Source: Combretum micranthum
Taxonomy: Eukaryota; Streptophyta; Magnoliopsida; Myrtales; Combretaceae
DNA length: 64,000 nt
Reading direction: 5' to 3'
NCBI GenBank assembly: GCA_024138025.1
Contig: JAMXBD010000056.1
Coordinates: 744,001 to 808,000, forward strand
Part shown: in pieces, positions 25,206 through 37,580 of the stretch
Layout of the letters: each line of letters starts with the position of its first letter
Numbering within the stretch: position 1 is the stretch's first letter
Position numbers and translations under genes: made by a program
The notes under the pieces: model-generated
Seen by the model: the letters and a program-made list of their open reading frames with translations, nothing else
Database searches by the model: none
Told to the model about the DNA's origin: nothing

Positions 25206-27050
25206 TGTAACGCCCTAACTTGAAAGCATTATAATACGCCATATGTCCTTCTTTTTATAAGAACGTACCAAGGCTATGAATCATTAAACCACAAATAATA
25301 CCAAAAGGAATATCTCCAAATCTCACATATAAAAGAAACTTGTTTATAAATATGTCAAAACTTTCAAATAGTTTAGTTTGCAAAACCAAGGCCAACACAT
25401 CTTATAGTTATAAAAACATCAAATTAGAAACTTATAAAACTTCATATGGTCTTCCAAAACTATCTTTAAGATCCAAAAAATCTAGAAGTCAGTAGGATAA
25501 TCCATTCCACTAGCATCCTCCACATCATCTACGTAGATATCATATCTTGGTAGATCAAACATAACTAGATCCTCACCTATTCCTAAAAAAGATAAAAGAA
25601 TAAATGAAAATACCTAATACACCAAACCATATACAAATGCATATGCACACACACATATATATTCTCACGTAACTATTCCTAATGCAACAAACATAATTTA
25701 TTATCTATAGTTAGCTGGCAAACAACATAGTTTAGGACCATAGTATTCTAGTCCCAAACCTGGAGTATCTTATGACTCCCTAAAAACAATTAATATAGAA
25801 AATATGTAATATATATATATATATATATGGTGCTGGAAATCTTCCACACACCCACGACCATACTGCTAAAAACTAATCTACCAGAGTCATTTCTATACAT
25901 AATCCACTCGGGATACTCTCACACATAGATCATCAGGGCACCAGCGTTAGTATCACACTCTGCGTGGTCTTTGCTAACCACAGTTAATCACAATTAGCAA
26001 CACAATTTAATAAGCCATATAAAATTAGATTAATTTAAGGTTCTAAACCTATAGCACATTCAATAAGCAGTTTCTAAACCTATAAGCATATACAATAAAC
26101 AAGGTAAGGTCGTACTTGAATCAATTTCGAGGAACGAATACTCCAATTCTCCTGTACAACACAACTCAAATTTACCAAAATCTGATATTATAAACATAAT
26201 AGGTTTCAATAGCATATACCATCAAATAAACCTATTTGTATATATCATCTAATTCCTTAATCTAAAAAAAGAAACAAAAATCCGCACCTTTCTTCTCGAT
26301 TGAAACACAAAATTCCTCCAAATAATAAATTTTTCTCAACAAATATCCAATACCCTAGAATTCGTTCAATCCAATTCCAAACTATAAGTCAACAAAATTA
26401 TTTCTATAATAACATAAAGGTTAGGAATATTCAATCTTACCTAGAAATGATCCTTAATTCTTCTTGATTCTTCAAAATCCAGATCTCCTAATAAAGATGG
26501 GTCTTTCTTCAATTTCTCCTTCAAATACAATTACAAACTCTAAGGAAAATAGATTCATTTGAAATCTAAAGACAAAGAAGAGATCACTTATACCTTGGTT
26601 TGGATTCCTCAAACTCCTATAGATGCTAGCAAACTTGTAGAGAGGATTTTCTAAGTTTATGGATGATTTTGGAGAAGGAAGAAGCCTAGTTTATATAGAA
26701 GATAAGGAACAAGTGTTTATCTTTAATAACGTCTTTTCGTCTTTAGTAACATCTCTTCATCTTTAATAATGATGTCTCTTCATCTTTAATAACGTCTCTT
26801 TATCTTTAATGACATCTCTTTATCTTTAATAACGATCGTCTCTTCATCTTTAATGATGTCTTTTCATTTTTAATGATGTCTCTTCACCTTCATTCACGCA
26901 TCTAATAACCGACAAAACAAAAACCCTCAAAAATTAATTAAACTTTAGAGTTAACCATAAAACTCTCTTATTTTATCTTAAATAATATCTTTGCCCTTCA
27001 ATATAAAATATTTATTTGCATATTACAATTGTTTGAACAATATAGAAACA
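25206..27050 (-). mobile_element. Solo LTR (family E-related) nested in Helitron copy 3
   Basis: It starts TGTAACGCCC. GTAGT flanks it on both sides (25201-25205 and 27052-27056, with one extra T at 27051). The Helitron alignment continues across the insert. Its middle is alignable with the LTRs at 21842 and 61721 (GTACTAGCATCC/TCACACATAGATCATCAGG landmarks). It contains the 20-bp minisatellite at 26717-26895 and no coding region. Confidence 0.7.
26717..26895. repeat. ~20-bp minisatellite (about 8 units)
   Basis: The unit is close to ATCTTTAATAACGTCTCTTC, with 20- and 23-bp variants (AACG, AACATC, AATGATG, AACGATCG). It lies within the solo LTR. Confidence 0.8.
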
Positions 27051-27051
27051 T

Positions 27052-27160
27052 GTAGTAAATTTTACCAATAATGGACGGATTGAAATAGATGGTAATAATA
27101 ATGCAATATATGTTTGGTCTCTTGCTAAAATTCCCTGAAATGCAGGTGTGGTGTGTGTGT
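27052..27160 (-). mobile_element. Helitron remnant, copy 3 (right piece)
   Basis: It resumes the Helitron alignment: AATGGACGGATTGAAAT, GGTAATAATAATG, GCTAAAATTCCCTGAAATG match 57737-57815 and 1418-1492. Homology fades after about 27160. Confidence 0.55.
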
Positions 27161-28294
27161 ATAAACCTTTTTATATATCATCAACAAAGTTACAGTATTT
27201 TATTTTTTAATATTTATGCAATTTTCTAAAAACATGTTAAAAAGAGAATCATAATCATAACTATATATGCATACAATATCAGAATATATGTTTTTTAGTG
27301 CATAAATGTGATCCTACGTACGTAGATAATTTTTGTTTAAATCTGACTTCACATAACAGTTACGCAAACTATATACTACACTAATCACGTAAATATATAT
27401 ATATATATATATATGCAACCTGAAAAAAAAAAAAAAAAAGGAATTTTGCTTGTATAAATTTCCGGTGTGAGGAAAATTTTCGGTATATTTTCTATAAGGT
27501 ATATGTTTAAATATCTTCAAATGTACAAAATTTTATATTATTAACCTATTTAATTTTTTTTTTTTGAAAAACTATTATTACTTGATACGATGGCGTTGTC
27601 TAACATTAAAAAAAACGTGTAATTTCTTGAAAATATAGTATAAAGAATGGGATATCATAACTCCCTTTTCCCTTGCATATTCCACGTTCACTATATACAA
27701 CTTTCCAGGTACGATTCAGTGATTCACCTCCTTTTCCATAGGAGACCCTTTAAATTGTCAGCATGGCCCGTACGATTATGGTCTTAAATTTATAATCAGT
27801 GTCATACCTGGACTGGAGGACAGCAAAGTGACAAATTAATTCTAATTCTAAATTTATAATCAATGCCATAACAGTAGGACAGCAAACAAAGTAGTGGAAT
27901 GTTGATATCACCCTTTGGAGTAAGCAACAAACAAAAATTACAAAAATAAAATAATATATAACTAGCGGATGTTGTACTTGCATTGCGTGTGTAAGTTTAT
28001 GCAGGAGGAACGATTTTAGCATAATTAAAAATTCAAATATCATAACTTGATAAGTAGGGAATGGTTATAAAATATTAACACATAAGTAGCTGTAATTATA
28101 ATTAGACAAGATAGCCGTTTCATCTATCATTTAATTACAGTACTTGTCTTAATTAAAATAATCATATTTTGATTTTTTTGGCACCAATTAAAAGTTTTCT
28201 CTTAATAATAATAGATAAAAACATCACAAATATATAGCTCTATTTTTATTAAAAAATAATAGAAATATAATGTCCAAGGTTAAGAAAGGCTAAG
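27161..28294. other. Intergenic DNA with a short direct repeat
   Basis: No gene recognised. AAATTTATAATCAGTGTCATA...GGACAGCAAAGT (27786) recurs as AAATTTATAATCAATGCCATA...GGACAGCAAACAAAGT (27850), a local duplication of about 45 bp. A TA microsatellite lies at 27393-27413. Confidence 0.5.
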
Positions 28295-28303
28295 GACAAA
28301 AAC

Positions 28304-30640
28304 AGGTTAATTTTAGCCGTGGTACCTAATTTTTTCACCATAATAGAAACATACATAAACAAAATTTCATTACAAAAAAAATTCAAACTTTTTAAATCTT
28401 TCTCCTATGATACCTGTAAATGGAATCCGTCCATTTTTCCGTCTTGGTGCTGACGTGTCACATTAACCCAATTAAAATATTATTTTTCAGTCCACATAGG
28501 CAATTTTTTAAAGTTTTTTAATATTTTTTTTACTTTTTTTCCTTCTCTTTGCTCTCTCTCCTCCTTCTTCTCCTTCATCTTCTTCTCGAGACAACATTAA
28601 TGAAGATTTAAACCAAACTTCATCAACTCATGAATTTACATGAAATTAATTTCAAATCAGCATAATTCAAACAAAAAAAATTTACATTAAAAAGATTCAA
28701 ACTTTACATGAAATTAGATCTTTTCTTTACATAACTCATTAATTTCAAATCAGGAGCTCATCTTTATATTATCTAGGAGACTCCATTTTCTTCATGAGAG
28801 AAGTTTCCCTCTCTCTAATCCATCCTCTCTCTCTCTCTCTCTCTCTTTTAAACAATATGACCTCCCAAACCAAACTTAATCGACTCGCTGATCCTCAAAA
28901 CCAAAACAAACTCATCTTTGAGTCACTGCACCCATCTCAACATCGATGTATGGGTATGATGATGGAAATTGAAAATGAGCCAAGCGCAAGTTCGAATTAA
29001 ATCGATTCCAAATTTTAAACTCTAATGTCGAAACCATTCCTAATTTTAAAACAATTGAAACCATATCCATAACCATAATTCCTAGCATATCGAACCTAGA
29101 TAACCTGAAGACATTAATCAATGTAGTCTAGATTTTCCTACTTTCACCATATTACTCAACAAACCAGAGGAAACTAAAAAGGAACATTAAAAAAATTAAT
29201 GGATGTAAAATAAATTTCAACCTAAATTTTCTAAAAGATAGATCAGTCGGTTTCGGTGAATGAGAAAATGAATTCATATTCAAATATTCAAGGTCATCTA
29301 GCAATAAACATTGAAGATGACAAATTTAGTTGATATTGACCCTATCCTCTTCAGCTTGAAAAGTATAATGGGACTTGTTCTAACTTTGTCTCCACTGGTA
29401 TGATTATTTTCTTTAAAAACATTATGAAAAATCTAGCTCAATCTAACTCACCACCATTAACAAATCTAATTCGCAACCAACACCACCATACATGAAGAAT
29501 CTAAAGATTGAAAACCATCGATTCAACCACATTCGTTATTCTCAATGGTTGTATAGAAGATTCAAATTTGGACATGGAAGAGGTGGTTGAAATGTTTTAA
29601 TTTTGATTATGAGTTGTATATATAGGCGAGTCAAAGTGGGGGTGTTTAATGTTGGTTGTCTTAGGTGGGTGGTTAGTGAAGCTTCATAGTAGTCAAATGT
29701 GGGTGTAGTGGTCTAGGATTTTATTGATGGTTATGTTGTGTTTGGTGTTGGGGTTTCGGTTGTGGGGTTTATGGAGGTAGTGGCTTTGGTGGTGGTCAAA
29801 AGTAGGCATGGTTTCCCTTTCTCTCTATTCGGTTAAGGTTCAGTGGTGTTCAATTCAAAGCTTCATTGGTGGCTGGTGAAATGAGTGGCCATGGAGGTGA
29901 GGGAGTTAGCAATGTACTTTGGTTAGTGGTAGTTATGGCTTTGAGCGGTGTCATCTGATGTTGGTAGTTAGTGGAAGGTGGAGTGGCTATGGCGCTGGGA
30001 ATGGCGAAGTGGTCAGGCAACAATATCTTAGATAGTGAAAATGGCGGCTTTGGTTTCGTTTAGGAAGTTACTGGGGGTTGTGCTTAGGTCAACTGGGTAG
30101 CAGTGCTAGTAATCGGTTTGGTTCGTTGCAGCTATGGGTTATTAGGATGGAAGGTTTGGTGGTTAGGGAAGCTAGTGGCAATGATGGTAGCGTGGTGATG
30201 GAGTTATTGTTGGTCATGGTCGTGGTTGGTGTATAGAGAATTGGAGGTTGGTATGTCTGGTGGTTGTAGGGTGGTGTGGTCGTATGAAGGTTGAAGTTTG
30301 GGTGGAACCTGAATAGACTGCTGGTGATAAGTCGAAAGAAGATGAGTATGACCTCAAGTCATCATGCCCCAGGGAGTAGGAAGAGAAGGAAAAGAAGAGG
30401 GAAGAGAGAGAGAGAGAAGGAAAAATGTAAAAAAAAAATTGTCAAAGTGAAAAAAAAAGATAATATTTAATTCATTTAATTTGCCACATCAGCACTAGGA
30501 GAAAAAAAATATATAGATTCCATCCATAGGTGCCATGAGCAAAACTTTTAAAAATGTAAGGTATTTTCTTGTAATAAAATTTTGTTTAGGCATATTTTTG
30601 TTACTGGAAAAATTTCAGGTACTGTAAATAAAATTAACTT
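28304..30640. mobile_element. Mutator-like long-TIR element (F2)
   Basis: The two ends are inverted copies for about 130 bp. The left start AGGTTAATTTTA pairs with the right end TAAAATTAACTT, and inner TAAACAAAATTTCATTACAA (left) pairs with TTGTAATAAAATTTTGTTTA (right). The flanks are GACAAAAAC (28295-28303) and GATGAAAAC (30641-30649), an imperfect 9-bp duplication. The interior is CT-rich on the left (28545-28590, 28820-28850) and strongly G/T-rich on the right (29620-30330). No transposase frame is recognisable. The G-rich interior block could be captured sequence, but I cannot name a source. Confidence 0.7.
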
Positions 30641-30649
30641 GATGAAAAC

Positions 30650-31330
30650 AAAAGAAAGGAACCTCCTTTCTCACAACCGCTCTAAATTTAAGGAAACAAA
30701 ATACAAGGAGAGGGTAAAAGAATTTTTATTCCATGAAGAAAATTTAGTGATTTTTAGTGGGTTGTTTTATTTGTGTGAAAATTCAATTTTTCTTTTAAAA
30801 AAAAAAACCTAATTTTTCAATGGTCCCAAATTTTGAAATGATGAATTACCCATAGGAAAGCTAATTTGACAATAGAAGAAATTGTAATGATCAGCAAAAA
30901 ATGCAGGTGTTTTTGTTTGTATGGGAAACTTTGTTGTTTCTACTACCATGTGAAGTAAAAGAAGGAGTTTCGGTCGTATTACACACCACTATAATATACA
31001 CATGGTATTGTCAGTAGTGGATGTTAGTTTTTGTAAAAACATAAAAGTGGTGGAGAAAAAGATGGTGGGAGAGAGAAAGGAGAGTAGGATAAGAAAAATA
31101 TAATTTAATTAAATATTGTGTATATGTTTGTATCATATCAATTATCATACTTGTTGATCTTCCAAGTCCTAAGTAACTAAGGCAATATCGACCATAAAGA
31201 TATGGTGTGAATATGAGTGAAATATTTAGTTCGTAAGAGCTAATCAGATTGACTATAATTACCCTTAAGCACACATGTACAAACTGCAAATGTTTTAAAT
31301 TACCTACATTGTTTCACACATGACACAACA
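30650..31330. other. Intergenic DNA
   Basis: AT-rich with no recognised gene. Frames at 30582-30812 and 31011-31289 are low complexity and unsupported. Confidence 0.5.
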
Positions 31331-31338
31331 ATAATAAC

Positions 31339-32286
31339 TAATGTTGTCAAAACCAGACCGAGCTGGTAGGTTCGGCCTGATTAAATTGAAATCAGCTATA
31401 GAAGTGGGCCGATTCCTACTAAAGAATTGTTTTTTGATTTAACTGGTCATACTCGGATGATCTGGTTGATTTAACTTTTGACTCGGTTGACTCAGACAGG
31501 CCATCTGGGCCAAAATGCATGCTTTAAAAAAAAAAAAAAAACATAAAAGCTAAACTCTCAGTATGCATATTCATCTCCCTTGCCAGACCATAATTTGACA
31601 AGCTCTTAACGATGTCTTTGCTAGAAGAAGCCTCCAAGATGTGAGATCTTAGGACGTTAAGCTATCTCATGTTACAATTTACAACAATTGGAGGCTTTAA
31701 CTTGTTTTTGGATCCTAGTGGATGGTTGCTCGGGCAGCACATGGATGAGCTGCCACCGCCAGATGGACCTTCAGGGGTGGTGACAATTTGCCAAAGGTAA
31801 CCTAAAATTTTGTTATGGGTGGTGTTGTTGTACTTGAAGATGGAGGTCAGGTTTTCAAAATAGAAAACAAAAAACAAAAGAAACCCAACAAAGATATAAT
31901 AATTTAAGAGGAATAAAATTTTTTATATGTGTGTCATAATAATGGCTCTCATATTGCATGGTAGAGAACAGCTAATTCTAGTACACATTAGGAAAAGAAT
32001 CTTATGTGTGCTGCGTAGGTGTGGGAAAGAGGATACTGTTTCTCTTTTTTTCGTCTGAGAGATGAAAAAGTGTTGTGTTAATTGTAATTGTTATTCATTT
32101 TTTTCCTTTGAAATTTGTGAAGGTTAGGTTGTCTAGTCCATTTTATTGTATGGAGAACTATTAAGCACTTTTATAATTAAAATGTGTATGGCATTTTCAT
32201 TTTTTTTGTTGGTCTCGGTTCAACCTCTCGACCGCTGTCCCCCTAGCATGCTCGGGTCAAACCCCAATCCGGTTCTGACAATATTG
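31339..32286. mobile_element. hAT-type MITE with perfect 8-bp TSD
   Basis: It is flanked by ATAATAAC (31331-31338 and 32287-32294). The termini TAATGTTGTCAAAACC and, in reverse complement, CAATATTGTCAGAACC form 16-bp TIRs with three mismatches. An 8-bp TSD with this TIR type is the hAT pattern. At 948 bp it encodes no transposase. The minus-strand frame at 31662-31877 (71 codons) has a short GGGSSS patch and is not recognised. Confidence 0.85.
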
Positions 32287-32294
32287 ATAATAAC

Positions 32295-33285
32295 GAAGTA
32301 GGGGTGCTTTAAACAACAAAAAACATATCTTGGGCTACTTCACCTATGTGCTTGATCCTAATTAGGTGAAAGAACAATGGATCTATCTTGAATTGCATAG
32401 CTATCAATAAGTAGACATCAGACAAAAAGTAGGTACCATGACATTAAATGAAGAGAACTTATACGATCCAGTAGGCATGTAAATGAATTATGTCGTGTCA
32501 TTAGCATGCTAAATTTTTCATGCCGTGTGATTTCGTGTGCCTAGTCCATTCGTGCTTATGTGCCTTACGTGTCGTGTTCTACGTGCTTTCTTTTTTTGCG
32601 TGGCGTGTCGTACTAGCGCATTTATTTATGCACCATGTTGCGTGCCTCCGGATGCCGTATCACATGCCTTTAGTCGAATTCAATTTTTAAACAATTTGTA
32701 TGGTTTTCGGTATATTTTCTTTTCTGACTCATGATTTTTTTTTCTTAGTGGGTTATTGTTTTTGAAGAAGTTTGAATAATTATCATTTCTTCGACATTGA
32801 AATTCAGGTCCATCCCAATCTCATCTCCCTAGCCTTGATGTAGTTGCCCTCGACCTTAACCATCCCTATAGTATTGGTTGCTTCGAGGATCATCCATGAA
32901 ATGCAATTTTGATTGAATGTTGTCTTCTTTGAATTCACCCTTCGCGATGAGAAGTGTTGTGATCAGCATTCCCTATGCCGGGTAAGAATCCTTTCTCCCT
33001 GGCACCCATTGAAGAGTTCGCATAACCACGTAACCAACATCTAATGCCCGATGCTGTAACATTGCATCATATTGAAAAATAAAAAGTGTTATTAATATAA
33101 TTTAATTTTTTCCACGATCCCAATGCATTTATTAATTTCATTCATTTTATAATTTATAGTTATTCTTATTAAATTAATTAAGCATAAAATTATAAACAAT
33201 TTGACTTTGAATAAATTTGAAAATCTTTTTATCTAATGGGCTCAAGCTTTCAACGGGTTTTATGTCTGCCTAAAAACCTATAGAA
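32295..33285. other. Intergenic DNA with CGTGT-rich repeat patch
   Basis: 32505-32670 is rich in CGTGTCGTG/GTGCC words, a pattern common in plant dispersed repeats, but no ends were found. At 32805-33065 the minus strand reads MLQHRALDVGYVV and a stop-interrupted GMLITTLL, which loosely recalls the plant retrotransposon-associated protein domain; I do not annotate it as a gene. Confidence 0.4.
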
Positions 33286-33289
33286 TTTC

Positions 33290-35240
33290 ATAAGCTTTCA
33301 ACAGCTCCATACATCCAAATTGTTCTTTCAAATTGGCCCATCAGCAATAAAGCGTGATGTCCTCTCTTCAGCAACCTTCCTTTCCTGATCTTTGTACTTG
33401 GACTCTAGAGCTTTTGATTCAGCTAACAAAGAGTCCCAATCTGCCTTAAGTTTGTAATTTTGGAGATTACATTCTTTAGTCTCGTCTTTAACTCTTCACC
33501 TTCCTTGAAGAGTTCACCATGCGATTGTTTAAAGGAGAGATGGGTGTTGTAATTTTTTTCCATTGATCTGAACATTTCATCCTTCGAAATTTTCTGCAAC
33601 TGATATTCAGAATTTTCTTTATCAAAAGTTATAAAGTTTGATGTAAGCTGATCAAAGTTTTCCATAAATAATGTTACTGCTTTTTGTTGATCAGGCGATA
33701 ACCCATCCCTCAGAGTCGATAATGCTTTAGCAAGTCTTTCTTTCACGTTCAGCTTAAAAGGATCTGTTAGACAATCCTTGAGGGACTGCTTTGCTTGCTC
33801 CAACTCTTCCAAGCTAGGACTTTCAGAATTCACAACATTTTCTCATGCAACTGATTCAGATTTCCTAACCAATGAGGTGCCACGAATTAACCCCTCAAAA
33901 CTTGCAAAAGTGTGAATCTATCAGTTGATTTAGCAGCTGCAGTAGCTCCAACCCTATGAATCGGAGGATATATACTTTTAACTTCAACCACAGTTTCCAC
34001 GACCAGAGTATCATTTACAAGAAAACTTCCTGAAATGTCTTGCTATTCACTTAAGGATATGAATTGTGAGAATCCCCAATCGCTCTCTCGCAATGAGAAT
34101 GTTTTATCTAATTCTGAAAATTGATTAGGTGGTGCATTCAATGCAACATGAGAAAAACTTCCCTACCAAAGATTATAATGCATAAACAAGGAAATTTATG
34201 CATGGACTAAATATTTACATCTGACTCAACTCAATAATCCAGCTTGTTGACATGCTTGCAATTCTAATTCAACTCAAGTCAAGCTTAACTATCTACCAAG
34301 CTTTTATTGGATGCACATCAAGCTCAATTAATAGAAGACAAATTATCTTTAAGCAATGGCATTTTTCATCTCCACAAATAAAAGAATGGAGATGGAACAC
34401 AACCAATTAAACAGAGCTTAAGATAAAAAATCTAAGTGCAAACTTTTACTTTTCTAGTTGAGTAGAGCACGATTTCAGTATAAAAATATCTCATCTTTCA
34501 AGTTTAAGATTTCCAATAATGAACCACGATGTATCTAAACATGATAGCAGAAATTTCTCTGCTTAGGTCAATCATTTTCAATGTTGAACATAATAAATGT
34601 CTTCGTTTACAAGATTAAACTTCAAGATGAGCTTATAAGGCTAAAAGCAGCAATCTTCATATCCAGGAGCCTCTGATTACTAAGCCTCAAAAAACAGCAT
34701 ATATTTTGTTAAAAGCACTTTTCTTAAATAGGGGACATCCTTAGCAAGGGCAGCAGAAAAGAACATAGTTGGAGGCCTCACCGTCTTATGATAACATATG
34801 TTCTCCAACCAAAAAATGACAATTGGTGCAAAGAAGATTTAGAAGATACAATTTCAATAACATATTTCAAATGAGAAAAAATGTAGGTAATAACAGAATA
34901 CCCTTTGTTCTTGAGAGATTCTTATCATGCTGATTCACCACAGTAAGACTGTATTGGCTTCTCTTTTCCATCCAGAGGGTAATGTATCAGATTCTACAAC
35001 TTCCAAATATATCGACAAATGATCTGTTTTGTTTCCTTTTGGAAATAACAATAATCTCCTGCCAAAAAATCAGGTGGACGTAATTAGTGAAACAGCTTTG
35101 CAACATTTGTAAATCATCAAATTAAAATATAATTACCATTTAGTACCAGCCACATCGAATATATCAGAATAATACTTCCTCTCCGTCAAGTGTGGTAAAG
35201 CCAAAGATCCTCCATCTCAATTTTGTAGATATATGGCTTT
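33290..35240 (-). pseudogene. MATH (TRAF-like) domain protein with C-terminal coiled coil, pseudogene
   Basis: Three minus-strand exons can be traced. Exon A (about 35137-35235) ends TERKYYSDIFDVAGTKW at a GTAATT donor. Exon B (34902-35058) begins at a TTTGGCAG acceptor and reads RLLLFPKGNKTDHLSIYLE then SDTLPSGW. Exon C (33290-34162), after acceptor TTTGGTAG, reads RESDWGFSQFISL and SFLVNDTLVVE, then a charged helical tail. These are hallmark MATH blocks of plant TRAF-like proteins. The longest open part (33423-33833, 136 codons) is the tail, with EEVEKAKQSLKDCLTD-like heptads. Damage seen: a frameshift in exon B after SGWK, a stop after FISLSE, further stops near 33840-33900, a frameshift near 33485 and another near 33345 before WANLKEQFG. 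Such proteins are adaptors in ubiquitination or immune complexes; this copy is dead. Confidence 0.85.
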
Positions 35241-35248
35241 CATCCCCC

Positions 35249-35361
35249 ATAGCTTGGGGCTGTTCTCATCAATAAGTATTTAATAAGGCTAAAGAGTTTC
35301 ATCATTCTACGCAAGTACAATGCTTTCATATATACAATAGGGGTAAGGAAGAAAATTTATA
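35249..35361. repeat. Duplicated flank shared with window start
   Basis: This 105-110 bp block matches bases 1-110 (GAGCTGTTCTCATCAATAAG versus GGGCTGTTCTCATCAATAAG and onward) with a few substitutions. It is intron or 5' flank of the MATH gene, so the two loci are paralogous copies. Confidence 0.8.
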
Positions 35362-36004
35362 GGTGTTGCAAATAAGGGTTGGCATGGTTCGGTTTTCACT
35401 AAAATCAAACCAAACTATAAATTAAACAAAACCATAATTTACTGTTTTTTTTCCATCCTAAACCAAGCCCTTAAATAATGGTCTGGTATGGATTAGAATT
35501 TTTTCAAACCATAAAATAACGGCTCGACTCGGTTAGGATTATGGATTAAATTAAAATTATAATTAAAAAATTCTTTGTTCAAGTTTTTTCTTACATTTGT
35601 ATTGATGTTTAAATATTTATATCACTTTACGAAGTTTATATCACAAAACACAACACAATACTATATAAATCCATCATACTTCTAATTTATATTCCTCTAT
35701 AAAATTAATTATTCACCAATAAAATACATTCACTAATTGATACATAGCAATAATTTATAATTATTAGTAGAATCATCAAGTTAATTATTTACTAATAAAT
35801 TTAGCTAAAATAAAAAAAATCTATCAACAAAAGTCATCAGTAAATAAAAGTGATTTTCTAACAAAATACATTGAACAATTAATACATAATAAGAGTTTAT
35901 AACTAAATAAAAAATTTCTTAATTTACAAAGTTAAAACTATTTAAAAAAATAGTACATCATCAACAAAAAAATGTGTATTGTGAGAGTAAAAAACAAATT
36001 TAAA
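35362..36004. other. AT-rich DNA between MATH flank and copia element
   Basis: It contains GGTTCGGTTTTCACTAAAAT and CAAACCAAAC words common at plant transposon edges, but no paired ends. The sequence is too AT-rich to be the missing 5' half of the copia gag. No gene. Confidence 0.45.
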
Positions 36005-36710
36005 AATGAAGGATAGTTTGATGATTGAAGAGGCCAAAAGGAAAGATTTGAGAATAAATACTAAAACTCGAGCACTTGTAACTAACAAGCCATGTAGATG
36101 TGGTAGAAGCAGGAATAGACATCCATATGACAAATCTGACAGATCCAGGGGAAGATCTAAGTCAAGAGGAAGATAGAATCTCAAATGTTTCTATTGTGAC
36201 AACAAAGGCACTTTAAGAGAGAATATAGACAGTTGAAGAGAGATTAAGGTAAGGGTAAAGATAAAGATAAAGATAAAAGTGAAGACACCACTACTGCAGC
36301 AGTAGATGGTGAGATTATTATTACTTGGGATAAGAAATATGTCAGTCTTACAGGTCATGACAGTGATTGGATCATAGACTCTGGTGCCTCTCTTCATGTG
36401 ACTGCACATTGTGATTTTTTTCTCATCTTATATTGCAAGTAATTTTGGTAATGTTAGGATGAGAAATAATGAAACTTCTAAGATCGTAGGCATTGGAAAT
36501 GTTGTTATGGAGATTAACACTGGTTGCAGGCTTATACTCAGAGATGTGAGACATGTTCTAGACATCCGCTTGAACCTGATTTCTGCAAGAAAGCTAGATG
36601 ATGATGGCTATCACAGGCACTTTAGTGAGGGTAGATGGAAGCTCACCAACGGTTCTCTTATTGTTGCCAAAGGAAAGAAATCCAATACCTTTTATATCTA
36701 ATGTTAGCAA
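36005..36710 (+). pseudogene. Ty1/copia gag C-terminus and protease
   Basis: The frame opens within gag (MKDSLMIEEAKRKDL, then a basic RSRGRSKSRGR stretch), passes a zinc knuckle start CFYCDNKG (about 36183-36210), and after a frameshift reaches the aspartic protease WIIDSGASLHVTAHC (about 36368-36412). It continues to KLTNGSLIVAKGKKSN near 36690. The DSGA active-site motif is intact, but stops and frameshifts near 36172 and 36235 break the polyprotein. The first half of gag, the primer site and the 5' LTR are missing, so the element is 5'-truncated. Confidence 0.85.
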
Positions 36711-37580
36711 AATTGGTTAAAGGAGATATCAATTTGACAAATGAAGCTTCTATGGAGTTATGGCACAAAAGGCTTGGTCACATGAGTGAGAAATGGCTTT
36801 AGATGCTTGTAAAGAAGTAGCTACTACATGATATCAAAGGTATTCTTCTAAAGACTTACATAGATTGTCTTACTTGTAAACAACACGGGGATGCATTTCA
36901 AAGAAATCTACCTTCCAAGAAAGTTCATGTATTTGATCTAGTTCATACAGATGTTTGCTATATGAAAGATAGGTCAATCGATGGTGCTTTATATTTTGTT
37001 ACCTTTATTAATTATCACTCTAGAAAGCTTTGAAATTATGCTTTGAAGTCCAAAGATTAAGTGCTGAATGTTTTTAAGCAGGATCACTCTATAATAGAAC
37101 AAGAAACTTGGAGGAAGTTGATTTGTGTTAGAGCAGATAATGCTGAGGAGTATAGAGGACCATTTAAAGAGTATTTTAATGCTCATGGGATCAAATTGGA
37201 AAAGATCGTTCCAAAGACCCCATAGAAGAATGGTGTGGCTGAAAGAATGAATCGCACTATCACTAAGAAAGTGAAGTGCATGTTATCACAAACCAAGCTA
37301 CCTAAATCATTTTGTGGTGATGATGATGACTGCTATTGATTTGATAAATTTGTCTCCCTCATGTGCTATAGATGGAGATATCCCTGAGAAAGTTTGGTTA
37401 GGTAAAGATATATCTTATGATCACTTATGTGTTTTTGGTTACAGGGCTTTTGTGCATATTCCAAAGGATGAGAGGGGAAGCTTGATGCTAACTCCAGGCA
37501 ATGCATTTTTCTTGGATATGTACATGATGAACATGGATACGGGTTGTGGGATCCAATAGAGAAAAAGGTGATTAAGAGTA
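36711..37580 (+). pseudogene. Ty1/copia pre-integrase and integrase
   Basis: The zinc-binding segment reads LWHKRLGHMSE (about 36758-36790) and later DCLTCKQHG. The catalytic core shows DLVHTDVCY (about 36935), RADNAEEY (about 37132) and NGVAERMNRT (about 37230-37260), the D-D-E set of copia integrases. Later VFGYRAFVHIPKDERG (about 37430) is the conserved C-terminal block. Multiple in-frame stops (for example near 36800 and 37228) make it inactive. Confidence 0.85.

Noticed and set aside
31662..31877. 71-codon minus-strand frame inside the hAT MITE
   Set aside because: Not recognisable, partly Gly/Ser repeat, inside a non-autonomous transposon.
32805..33065. Plant retrotransposon-associated protein domain on the minus strand
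   Set aside because: Only two short words (ALDVGYVV, GMLITTLL) fit and stops interrupt it.
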